The translations under genes and the position numbers were made by a program. Under the pieces are notes generated by a model. It did no database searches. It was not told the origin of the DNA and worked only from the letters and a program-made list of their open reading frames with translations. A DNA stretch of 14,016 nt from Prolixibacteraceae bacterium (GTDB lineage: Bacteria; Bacteroidota; Bacteroidia; Bacteroidales; Prolixibacteraceae), in contig WRIQ01000006.1 of assembly GCA_009782655.1 (NCBI GenBank), positions 1 to 14,016 of the forward strand, given 5' to 3'. Positions 1 to 6,099 of the stretch are shown here, piece after piece (position 1 is the first letter of the stretch; the number at the start of each line of letters is the position of its first letter).

Positions 1-2
1 CG

Positions 3-683
3 CAGAAACTGTGGAATGCTTGTACCGAGTCGAATATTCCCTTGGTTTACGCCTCATCGGCAGCTACATACGGAAACGGAGAGCATGGTTTTTCCGATTC
101 CCACAAAGGTATAGGAAGCCTCAAGCCGCTGAACCTTTACGCTTGGTCGAAGCACGATTTCGATGTGTGGGTGCTGAAACAAAAGAAAACGCCGGATTTC
201 TGGGCTGGGCTCAAATTTTTCAACGTCTATGGGCCCAACGAATACCACAAGGGCAGAATGGCGTCCGTTGTATTGCACGCCTACAATACCATCAGGCAAA
301 CCGGTGGCATGAAACTCTTCAAATCGCATCGCGAAGATGTGAGAGACGGCGAACAGAAACGCGATTTCACCCATGTTGACGACATCGCGGATGTAATGCT
401 CTATTTTCTCGAAAAACAAAGGCCGCCGGGAATTTACAACGTGGGAACGGGAAAAGCACGCAGCTACCTCGACCTCACGCGCGCCGTCTTCGAAAGCATG
501 AATGTTAATACTGATATCGAATTTGTGGATACCCCCGGCGACCTGCGAAACAGATACCAGTACTTCACCGAAGCCGACATCAAAAAACTCAGGGAAACCG
601 GGTATCACAAGCCTTTTACAGAACTCGAAGAGGGTGTGAAAGATTATGTTGCCAACTATCTTGAGCAGGAAGAGTGCTACTGA
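3..683 (+). CDS. hldD: ADP-L-glycero-D-manno-heptose 6-epimerase, 5'-truncated by window edge
   Basis: The last 226 codons are present and the frame is open to the left edge, so about 90 N-terminal residues, including the Rossmann glycine motif, lie outside. The enzyme epimerises ADP-D-glycero- to ADP-L-glycero-D-manno-heptose, the activated heptose for the LPS inner core, in the cytoplasm. Visible motifs are those of an NAD(P)-dependent short-chain epimerase: YASSAATYG with the catalytic Ser/Thr, then YAWSKHDF carrying the catalytic Tyr-x3-Lys. Specific to HldD are FFNVYGPNEYHKGRMAS and the later KRDFTHVDDIADV, which match the family's FFNVYGP-E-HKG-MAS and KRDF-V-D pattern. A near-terminal YNVGTGKARSYLDL stretch is also family-like. 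A TTG at 42 is internal and is not the start. The stop overlaps the next gene if that gene starts at 646. I am confident of the family; heptose specificity is inferred from the motifs. Confidence 0.88.
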   Translation, partial: QKLWNACTESNIPLVYASSAATYGNGEHGFSDSHKGIGSLKPLNLYAWSKHDFDVWVLKQKKTPDFWAGLKFFNVYGPNEYHKGRMASVVLHAYNTIRQTGGMKLFKSHREDVRDGEQKRDFTHVDDIADVMLYFLEKQRPPGIYNVGTGKARSYLDLTRAVFESMNVNTDIEFVDTPGDLRNRYQYFTEADIKKLRETGYHKPFTELEEGVKDYVANYLEQEECY

Positions 684-1422
684 TGCTAAATGTCGGTCGG
701 TTTTGTGGAAAAAGTTGCCGATTGTGAAAACAAAAATATCCGTCATCCTTTTTCTTCTCATTTCCTTTGCCGATTTAGTGGGCGAAGTGTGTAATGTTCA
801 CATTCTTGGTATCATCGCCAAGCCGCTGATCATTCCGTCGTTGAGCCTTTATTTCCTGCGCAAAACAGGAAAGACAGCCGCCGACAGGAAATCGGTTTTG
901 TTGGCGTTGCTTTTCTCATGGATTGGCGACATTGCCCTGATGATACACGGCGACTTTTTCTTCCTCGGAGGATTGCTTTCGTTTCTGACAGCGCATATTT
1001 TCTACATCTCCATATTCCATACACAACGCAAAAGAATGGCGGCAAAATCCTGTCTGGCAGGCAAACCGTGGCTTTTCCTGCCATTCGCCCTGTATGGTGC
1101 GGTTCTCTATCGTATTGTTTTTCCAAATTTAAGCGGCATTCTCTATCTGGCAGTAGCGCTGTATGCCGCGGTGATTCTTATTATGAGCCTCGCCGCGCTG
1201 AATCGGAAAAACGCCGGCAGCAACAAAAGCTTCAGATTGGTATTTATCGGCTCCTTACTTTTTGTCATTTCCGATACGCTGCTGGCTGTCAATTCCTTTG
1301 TTCACACATTCGCACATGCAGGCTTTCTGATAATGGTGACCTACATTGCCGCGCAAGCGTTGATCGTTTCGGGATTGACGGAGATGGAATCGGAAGCCCC
1401 GGCAGGAACCGGATATGTGTAA
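646..1422 (+). CDS. YhhN/TMEM86-family integral membrane protein
   Basis: A very hydrophobic protein of up to 258 residues with about seven or eight membrane segments. It carries the spaced small and acidic residues of the YhhN family (LLFSWIGDIALM, FLTAHIFYI, SDTLLAVNSF). Eukaryotic members (TMEM86) are lysoplasmalogenases that cleave the vinyl-ether bond of lysoplasmalogens; the bacterial role is mostly unproven, so a lipid hydrolase activity is only an inference. The start is uncertain. ATG at 646 overlaps hldD by 38 nt and adds a cysteine- and lysine-containing leader unlike the rest. GTG at 724 would start six residues before the first membrane segment and gives a more usual family length. 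The overlap suggests co-transcription with hldD. Confidence 0.75.
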   Translation: MLPTILSRKSATDAKCRSVLWKKLPIVKTKISVILFLLISFADLVGEVCNVHILGIIAKPLIIPSLSLYFLRKTGKTAADRKSVLLALLFSWIGDIALMIHGDFFFLGGLLSFLTAHIFYISIFHTQRKRMAAKSCLAGKPWLFLPFALYGAVLYRIVFPNLSGILYLAVALYAAVILIMSLAALNRKNAGSNKSFRLVFIGSLLFVISDTLLAVNSFVHTFAHAGFLIMVTYIAAQALIVSGLTEMESEAPAGTGYV

Positions 1423-1507
1423 CAAATCGCCTTTCGTCCCTGTTTTTTGACAAATACTGATTCTCTGTGGATTTCGGGTGCCAATCAAATGTGTGTTGAT
1501 ATTCAAG

Positions 1508-1577
1508 CCTTTGTGCTCTTTGCGAAAACCCTTTGTGAACCTTGTGGTAAAAGATTTTTGCTTTTGATACAGCCTCC
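1508..1577. repeat. Degenerate CTTTGTG tandem words next to an IS-end-like sequence
   Basis: CTTTGTG occurs at 1509-1515, CTTTGCG at 1518-1524, CTTTGTG again at 1531-1537 and CTTGTGG at 1541-1547. About 15 bp later the minus strand reads GAGGCTGTATCAAAA (1576 to 1562). From general familiarity, words of this kind (CACAAAG-type stretches, and GGCTGT-TCAAAA as terminal inverted repeats of some insertion sequences) recur in intergenic DNA of Bacteroidetes. No second inverted copy is seen in this window, so this is at most a remnant or a solitary interspersed repeat. Confidence 0.45.
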
Positions 1578-1645
1578 GGTTTGTTCGGCGTTATTTTTTC
1601 TACTGGGCGACACATCTGGAAATTGAGAATTAACCTTCATATAAA

Positions 1646-1674
1646 GTTAGGACATTTACCGTTAATGTCTTAAC
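1646..1674. other. 11-bp inverted repeat with 7-nt loop
   Basis: GTTAGGACATT, loop TACCGTT, then AATGTCTTAAC. Ten Watson-Crick pairs and one G-T form the stem. It lies between two convergent genes and could fold in either transcript, but no T-run follows directly on either strand, so a terminator role is weak. An operator is the alternative. Confidence 0.4.
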
Positions 1675-1799
1675 AGATAAAAGCGTTTTTTGAATTGTAT
1701 TCTATTGACATACAAATCATAACGAATTGTTCCAAATCGCCCACTCCGATTGTAAAATATTGACAATCATCCACAGATATTCCAGTAGACGCTTTGGAA

Positions 1800-2393
1800 T
1801 TATTTTCTCTTTCCGATAGTTTGCGTCAGGATGGTTTCCTGGTTGTCTTTCAGTTTTAAAGCTTTTTTCACATCATCGACATCGAAGAATCCGCGGACTA
1901 CGGTTACCAAATTTTCGGACGCGCAAAACAGATATACATTTTGCGCAATAAATCCGCAATCGGTTTGGGGCCATCCACCTTTTTCCTTGTCGGCCACATA
2001 AATAAAGTTTAGCGGTGCCTCCCACACAAACTCCTGTTTGCCTGCGTTTTTGCGCACATCTTCCGAGTTGACCTGAATCAATTTATTGTTGAGAGCATCG
2101 TAGCGGTAAGCGCCCGATTTTTTCACCACATATAAATCGATACATTGCTTGTTGTTTGCCGACGGCGCCGTGCGCATACCTTCGCGATTGTAGCCCCATG
2201 CCGCCCAAAGCAGATTTGATAATGTCTGGTTGTCAATCTCTTCCTTGCTGAATTCTCGGTGCGACGAGCGTTTGCTCAGCGCTTCCATCAGCGGTATGCC
2301 GCCGGTTTTCTTCGGTTTGGGAAGCGTAATGTCTTGCGCCGAAATGGTTTGTGAAACAATCATAATACCCAAAATTAAAATCAATGTTTTCAT
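1800..2393 (-). CDS. Exported SagB/ThcOx-type nitroreductase family protein
   Basis: A 197-residue protein with a clear signal peptide (hydrophobic residues 4-18, likely cut after Ala19), followed by a compact nitroreductase fold. FMN-contact features are visible: KRSSHREF at 41-48 is the usual R-S/R-S-x-R-x-F phosphate-binding segment. Residues 63-81 (WAAWGYNREGMRTAPSANN) match the conserved W-A-x-G-N----RT-PSA block, and the C-terminal LTQTIGKRK resembles the family's closing Q-x-(V/I)-G-(Y/K). Family members are flavin oxidoreductases that reduce nitro groups or quinones, or oxidise thiazoline/oxazoline rings. The substrate here is unknown and no peptide-modification partners are nearby. 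The export signal places it in the periplasm, or at the membrane if it is not cleaved. It is divergent from asnA and convergent with the YhhN gene. Confidence 0.82.
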   Translation of the reverse strand: MKTLILILGIMIVSQTISAQDITLPKPKKTGGIPLMEALSKRSSHREFSKEEIDNQTLSNLLWAAWGYNREGMRTAPSANNKQCIDLYVVKKSGAYRYDALNNKLIQVNSEDVRKNAGKQEFVWEAPLNFIYVADKEKGGWPQTDCGFIAQNVYLFCASENLVTVVRGFFDVDDVKKALKLKDNQETILTQTIGKRK

Positions 2394-2700
2394 AACTAAC
2401 TTTTTAAATTTAACGGAATAGACTTGAAAAACTCAGTAAACCGAATTGTGAGACTTTCAGTTGTTGAGTGATTTTCCAAAAGTAAAAACTTTTAGCTAAT
2501 TCAGAATATTTTTTGGGACATCCTGTCACAAAGTCGGTTGCGAATCCGAATTTTTTTCCGAAAAACGACGTGAGCTTGTTCAAAATGACACAATAGAAGC
2601 TATTGCAAAACAAATTGATAACAAAGGATAAAAAATTCAGTCATTTTGACAAATTTAGTTTATTTTCGCACAGAAATAAAATTTATAGAATCAAAACGCC
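2394..2700. other. 307-bp divergent promoter region (nitroreductase / asnA)
   Basis: AT-rich, with no supported gene. Two small perfect stem-loops are visible: AAAAGT-AAAA-ACTTTT at 2478-2493 and CAATAG-AAG-CTATTG at 2591-2605. A near-consensus -7 box for asnA (TATTTTCG, 2661-2668) lies 32 nt before its ATG; the nearest TTTG (2645-2648) is only 12 nt upstream of it, closer than usual. No good -7 box was found for the nitroreductase. Confidence 0.4.
2591..2605. promoter_or_regulatory. Perfect 6-bp dyad upstream of asnA
   Basis: CAATAG-AAG-CTATTG, upstream of the candidate asnA -7 box. It could be an operator half-site pair or chance in AT-rich DNA. No regulator can be assigned. Confidence 0.25.
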
Positions 2701-3735
2701 ATGCAATTATTTATTCCTAAAAATTACAGTTCGGTTTTGGATATTACGCAGACTGAACAAGCCATTAAACTTGTTAAGGATTTTTTTCAGATAAATTTGT
2801 CGTCGGAGTTGAAGCTGCGCAGGGTTACCGCGCCGCTGTTTGTAAAAAAAGGCATGGGCATTAACGACGACCTGAACGGTGTCGAACGCCCTGTTTCGTT
2901 CCCTATAAAGGAGATGGACGATGCACAGGCCGAAATTGTACAATCGCTGGCGAAATGGAAAAGAATGGCGCTGGCCGAGTTGAAAATTCCCATGGGATAC
3001 GGCATTTATACCGACATGAACGCCATCCGTCCCGACGAAGAATTGGACAATATTCACTCGCTCTATGTTGACCAATGGGACTGGGAACGTGTGATTTCTG
3101 CCGATGACAGAAACATCGATTTCCTGAGAAAAATTGTCAGGCAAATTTATTCGGCGCTCATCCGCACCGAAAATCTGGTTCATGAATATTATCCCGATAT
3201 TGCGCCGCAACTTCCTGAAAACATTACGTTTATCCACTCTGAGGATCTGGCCGCCCAATATCCGGAACTGACGTCGCGCCAGCGCGAAAACAGAGCAGCC
3301 CAAGAGCATGGCGCCATATTTATCATCGGAATTGGCGGAGAAATGCCCAACGGCGAAATCCACGATGGCCGCGCACCCGACTACGACGATTGGTCTACAC
3401 CTTCGAAACCCGGATACAAAGGTCTCAATGGCGACATCGTCATCTGGAATTCCATACTCGAACGTTCGTTTGAAATTTCGTCGATGGGCGTCAGGGTAGA
3501 TCAAAAATCGTTACAAGAGCAGTTGAAAATCAGAAAAGAAGAAGAACGCGGTAAGCTAATGTGGCACCGCAAGCTACTCAACAACGAATTGCCGCTAACC
3601 ATTGGCGGCGGAATAGGACAATCGCGCCTTTGCATGTATTTTCTGCGCAAAGCGCATATTGGCGAAATACAGTCGAGTATATGGCCAGATGAAATGATTG
3701 CGCAATGCACAAAACACGGAATTCATCTTCTGTAA
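2701..3735 (+). CDS. asnA: Aspartate-ammonia ligase (asparagine synthetase A)
   Basis: Makes L-asparagine from aspartate, ammonia and ATP (releasing AMP and PPi) in the cytoplasm. It uses free ammonia rather than glutamine, unlike AsnB. The 344 residues are close to the roughly 330 of E. coli AsnA and collinear with it. The fold is class II tRNA-synthetase-like. Key segments are LRRVTAPLFV near residue 40, the substrate-site block around residues 99-106 (GYGIYTDMNAIR), DYDDWSTPS at 227-235, GDIVIWN, and the motif-3 arginine in TIGGGIGQSRL (Arg309), which contacts ATP. The ATG at 2701 fits the usual N-terminus, where the protein begins directly with the aligned Y-S-x-L-x-x-x-x-T-E-x-A-I region. 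It is followed by a 238-bp gap and then an AsnC-family regulator gene on the same strand, recalling the E. coli asnA/asnC pair. Confidence 0.96.
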   Translation: MQLFIPKNYSSVLDITQTEQAIKLVKDFFQINLSSELKLRRVTAPLFVKKGMGINDDLNGVERPVSFPIKEMDDAQAEIVQSLAKWKRMALAELKIPMGYGIYTDMNAIRPDEELDNIHSLYVDQWDWERVISADDRNIDFLRKIVRQIYSALIRTENLVHEYYPDIAPQLPENITFIHSEDLAAQYPELTSRQRENRAAQEHGAIFIIGIGGEMPNGEIHDGRAPDYDDWSTPSKPGYKGLNGDIVIWNSILERSFEISSMGVRVDQKSLQEQLKIRKEEERGKLMWHRKLLNNELPLTIGGGIGQSRLCMYFLRKAHIGEIQSSIWPDEMIAQCTKHGIHLL

Positions 3736-3751
3736 AAATTTAAAAGCTCAG

Positions 3752-3864
3752 CTTTCCAATTCTTGAAATTGATTTAGGAGCGCAAATCAGCATACATCTG
3801 CCTGAATTTAAGGGCAATTGACGAAAAAGCGGCAGGCCGGGCCCATTTGCTAAAAATTGGAAAG
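3752..3864. repeat. Pair of 10-bp inverted repeats between asnA and the AsnC-type gene
   Basis: CTTTCCAATT at 3752-3761 and its exact complement AATTGGAAAG at 3855-3864, 93 bp apart. An overlapping near-palindrome AAAGCT-C-AGCTTT sits at 3743-3755. The first arm could belong to a weak asnA 3' structure. No T-run follows, so I do not call a terminator. Confidence 0.3.
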
Positions 3865-3889
3865 GAAACACAAATTTTTACAATTTACA

Positions 3890-3933
3890 TTCGCAAAAGG
3901 AGTGTATCTTTAAAATTATAGTATTTTTGCGAA
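3890..3933. promoter_or_regulatory. 9-bp inverted repeat flanking the promoter of the AsnC-type gene
   Basis: TTCGCAAAA at 3890-3898 and the exact complement TTTTGCGAA at 3925-3933. The right arm overlaps the -7 box. The centres are 35 bp apart. Lrp/AsnC proteins commonly bind and repress their own promoters through several spaced dyad sites, so an autoregulatory operator is a reasonable inference, not shown. Confidence 0.4.
3922..3929 (+). promoter_or_regulatory. Bacteroidetes -7 box (TATTTTTG) for the AsnC-type gene
   Basis: Exact match to TAnnTTTG, 44 bp before the ATG at 3974. No TTTG -33 element at the usual distance. Confidence 0.5.
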
Positions 3934-3973
3934 CAAGTAGAACAATTTGTAAGAAAACCATAAAATAGCCAAT

Positions 3974-4462
3974 ATGAGCAATAATGATTCTTATCAGGAG
4001 TCGGCCGCAGATATTGATTCGTTGGATGAAAAAATATTGAAACTAATAACGAAAAATGCACGAATACCATTTCTCGAAGTGGCTCGCGAATGCGGCGTTT
4101 CCGGGGCAGCTATCCACCAAAGAGTGCAACGGTTGCTGAATATGGGCGTTGTTACCGGCAGCGAATTCATTCTCAACCCGCAAAAACTGGGATATAATAC
4201 AACGGCGTATATGGGAATCCACCTCGAAAAAGCCAACTTTAGCAAGAGGGTGGTTTAAGAGTTGGGGAAAATTCCCGAAATTGTTGAATGTCATTATACT
4301 ACGGGCGAATACGCCATCTTTATCAAAGTGCAAACGAAAAGTAATTTCCATTTGAAAAAGCTGATTGATAGTCGTTTGCAGGAAATAGAAGGCGTTTCTC
4401 GAACGGAAACATTTATTTCGCTCGAAACAGTTTTCAAGCGTCAGGTAGAAGTGGGCGAATAA
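3974..4462 (+). pseudogene. Lrp/AsnC-family transcriptional regulator interrupted by an in-frame TAA
   Basis: Read through one stop, the frame gives 162 residues, the normal length of an Lrp/AsnC regulator. Codons 1-94 encode the N-terminal helix-turn-helix (SLDEKILKLITKNARI, then VARECGVSGAAIHQRVQRL) and the first strand of the ligand-binding RAM domain (TTAYMGIHLEK). Codon 95 is TAA (4256-4258). The same frame continues at once with ELGKIPEIVECHYTTGEYA and ends in EGVSRTETFISLE, all typical of the RAM domain, to the TAA at 4460-4462. There is no frameshift; one base change (for example from AAA or CAA) explains everything. As written, only a 94-residue DNA-binding fragment without its oligomerising, effector-binding half would be made. 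Alternatives are a very recent mutation, a sequencing error, or readthrough. The target may be asnA by analogy with E. coli AsnC, but orthology cannot be judged from this. Confidence 0.85.
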
Positions 4463-4483
4463 AAACTGGATGTAAAACAATAC

Positions 4484-4528
4484 AAAAATCGTCGGCAATG
4501 GGATGAAAAACATCTGCCGACGATTTTT
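4484..4528. terminator. Bidirectional Rho-independent terminator
   Basis: A perfect 14-bp inverted repeat: AAAAATCGTCGGCA at 4484-4497 and TGCCGACGATTTTT at 4515-4528. The loop contains a further GATG/CATC pair around AAAAA. A-run on one side and T-run on the other make it work in both directions. It lies 21 bp past the AsnC-type gene and 16 bp past the convergent ndk stop. Confidence 0.9.
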
Positions 4529-4544
4529 ACATTCGTGGGCGGTT

Positions 4545-4964
4545 TCAGAAACGTTCCAGTCGGGAGAAGAAAAAATCGCTTTCGACAATGGCGTTTTCGT
4601 CGCTGTCGGAGCCGTGCACCGCATTGTTTTGCAGACTTTCGGCAAACAGGGCTCTGATGGTTCCGGGCGCGGCGTTTGCCGGATTGGTAGCGCCAATCAG
4701 CGTGCGGAAGTCGGCAATGGCATTTTCTTTCTCAAGGAGCGCGGCCACAACAGGTCCCGAAGTCATAAACCCGACCAACTCGTCAAAAAAAGGTTTTTCA
4801 CTGTGAATCGCATAGAATAAACCCGCCTGTTCAACCGTCAGCCACGTATATTTCATCGCCCTAATCCTGAATCCAGCTTCATTTATCATTTTCAGGATGG
4901 CGCCAATCTGGTTTTTCCCCACAGCATCGGGCTTAACCATTGTGAGTGTGATATTTCCTGCCAT
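4545..4964 (-). CDS. ndk: Nucleoside diphosphate kinase
   Basis: A 139-residue protein of standard bacterial NDK length. It passes the terminal phosphate from ATP to other (deoxy)nucleoside diphosphates through a phosphohistidine, balancing NTP and dNTP pools in the cytoplasm. Visible are the N-terminal TMVKPDAV with Lys11, FMTSGPVVA at 67-75, a substrate-binding region near 87-104 ([18 protein letters not shown]), and the active-site His117 in NAVHGSDS. The C-terminus ends shortly after, as in short bacterial forms. The start ATG aligns with family members ([13 protein letters not shown]). It is divergent from the nrnA-like gene across about 108 bp and shares the terminator at 4484-4528 with the AsnC-type gene. 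A possible weak promoter on the minus strand is TATATTGC (4996 to 4989) with TTCG 20 nt upstream, both imperfect. Confidence 0.97.
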   Translation of the reverse strand: MAGNITLTMVKPDAVGKNQIGAILKMINEAGFRIRAMKYTWLTVEQAGLFYAIHSEKPFFDELVGFMTSGPVVAALLEKENAIADFRTLIGATNPANAAPGTIRALFAESLQNNAVHGSDSDENAIVESDFFFSRLERF

Positions 4965-5012
4965 ACATTTTTCAATTATGTTGAAATCGCAATATAATAA
5001 AATTTTTTACTT

Positions 5013-5033
5013 GCCGCGAAGTTTCCTAGCGGC
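5013..5033. other. GC-rich dyad in the ndk/nrnA divergent region
   Basis: GCCGC (5013-5017) and GCGGC (5029-5033), extendable by wobble pairs, stand out in AT-rich sequence between the two divergent starts. It overlaps where the -33 region of the nrnA-like promoter would be (TTTC at 5022-5025). It may be a protein site or a hairpin in a longer ndk leader; no function is assigned. Confidence 0.3.
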
Positions 5034-5046
5034 GGATAGTTTTTCA

Positions 5047-5054
5047 TATATTTG
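5047..5054 (+). promoter_or_regulatory. Bacteroidetes -7 box (TATATTTG) for the nrnA-FKBP-NUDIX operon
   Basis: Exact TAnnTTTG match, with TTTC 21 nt upstream in place of TTTG. Transcription from here would begin after the in-frame TTG at 5052 and shortly before the TTG at 5073, so it also decides the start of the gene. Confidence 0.55.
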
Positions 5055-5072
5055 TGCCTTAATTTCGGGAGT

Positions 5073-6089
5073 TTGGACAAAGTTGTTAAAAATATTGTTG
5101 AATTGTTGGAGCCTGCGCAAAGCATAACCATTGTGCCTCACTCCAACCCCGACGGCGACGCCATTGGCTCGGCGGTTGCTTTGGGCGTTGTTTTTACCAA
5201 CATGGGACACTCCGCCAAAATAATCTCGCCCAACGATTATCCCGATTTTTTGCAATGGATGCCCGGCAATATTAAAATCGTAAATTTCCAACGAAAAAAA
5301 AAGCAGGCCGAAAAATTCATCAATGAAAGCAAGTTGATGTTTTGTGTCGATTTCAACGATATCAGGCGAACAAAATATATGGAAAAAACCATCGATGCTT
5401 TCACGGGGAAAAAGGTGATGATCGACCATCATCCATGCCCCGCGCAATTCGCCGATTTTTCCATTTCGCGTCCCGAGTACAGTTCTACCTGCGAACTGGT
5501 TTACGACTTTATCGAAGCTGCCGGGCTCTCCCGTTTTCTCGACACGCAAGCCGCTCGGGTTTTATATGCCGGCATCATGACCGACACAGGCTCGTTCAGC
5601 CACAGCACCTCGCGTCCTAACTTGTACAAAGTCTTGTCGGGATTGATGAAATTCGACATTGACGCCGAAGAAATACACGCACGGATTTACGACAATTTTT
5701 CGACGCAACGCATGCGCCTGATGGGATATTGCCTGCTCGAAAAAATGGTCGTCCTGCCCGAATACAGCGTCGGCTACATCAGCATAACCCTCGAAGAGCT
5801 GAAAAAATTTAACTTCGAACCCGGCGACACCGAAGGTTTTGTAAATATTCCGCTTTCCATCAAAGGGATCATTTTCAGTGCGCTGTTTGTTGAAAAAGAA
5901 GACCATGTGAAAATTTCGTTTCGCTCGAAAGGAAGCTTTCCTGTCAATGAGTTTTCCTCAAATCATTTTGGCGGAGGAGGACACCTGAACGCTGCCGGCG
6001 GTGAAACAAAATTAAAATTAAGCGAAACTTTGGATTTCTTCACGCAACTTTTGCCCAATTATCTGCATCTATTGAACAGAAACGATTAA
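5073..6089 (+). CDS. nrnA: DHH-family phosphoesterase, NrnA-like (nanoRNase / pAp phosphatase)
   Basis: A 338-residue protein with the DHH phosphoesterase domain followed by DHHA1. Metal-binding motifs in order: HSNPDGDAIGS (residues 23-33, with Asp27 and Asp29), FCVDFND, DHH at 118-120, and GIMTDTGSF. The C-terminal DHHA1 glycine loop is GGGGHLNAAGG (300-310). This order and length fit NrnA-type proteins, which degrade 2- to 5-nt RNA fragments and often convert pAp to AMP; some relatives act on cyclic dinucleotides, so the exact substrate is inferred. I chose TTG at 5073 (LDKVVKNIVELLEPAQ) because the earlier in-frame TTG at 5052 lies inside the -7 box. The stop is 10 bp before the FKBP gene, indicating an operon. 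Confidence 0.88.
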   Translation: MDKVVKNIVELLEPAQSITIVPHSNPDGDAIGSAVALGVVFTNMGHSAKIISPNDYPDFLQWMPGNIKIVNFQRKKKQAEKFINESKLMFCVDFNDIRRTKYMEKTIDAFTGKKVMIDHHPCPAQFADFSISRPEYSSTCELVYDFIEAAGLSRFLDTQAARVLYAGIMTDTGSFSHSTSRPNLYKVLSGLMKFDIDAEEIHARIYDNFSTQRMRLMGYCLLEKMVVLPEYSVGYISITLEELKKFNFEPGDTEGFVNIPLSIKGIIFSALFVEKEDHVKISFRSKGSFPVNEFSSNHFGGGGHLNAAGGETKLKLSETLDFFTQLLPNYLHLLNRND

Positions 6090-6099
6090 CGAAAGAAAA

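Larger units (their letters stand above)
1423..1799. other. 377-bp gap between convergent genes, no gene seen
   Basis: No convincing coding frame is present; the short open frames contain repeat-derived words such as KVHKGFSQRAQR. The gap holds a degenerate CTTTGTG-type repeat stretch (1508-1550), an insertion-sequence-end-like word (1562-1577) and a hairpin (1646-1674). The second half, about 1616-1799, is AT-rich. Confidence 0.6.

Noticed and set aside
54..761. 235-codon minus-strand frame opposite hldD
   Set aside because: Shadow of hldD, whose family motifs on the plus strand are clear.
1289..1615. 108-codon minus-strand frame in the YhhN/nitroreductase gap
   Set aside because: Its words (KVHKGFSQRAQR) come from the CTTTGTG repeat and it overlaps the YhhN coding end.
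2534..2552. tRNA-like T-arm word (GGTTGCGAATCC)
   Set aside because: Only a 4-bp stem; no acceptor, D or anticodon arm can be built around it.
2410..2613. 67-codon minus-strand frame upstream of the nitroreductase gene
   Set aside because: Low-complexity, Phe/Ser-rich product, no recognisable domain, and it fills a divergent promoter region; probably chance.
4149..4355. Frameshift as the cause of the break in the AsnC-type gene
   Set aside because: Positions 3974 and 4262 are in the same frame and the conserved sequence resumes directly after the TAA, so it is a nonsense codon, not a frameshift.
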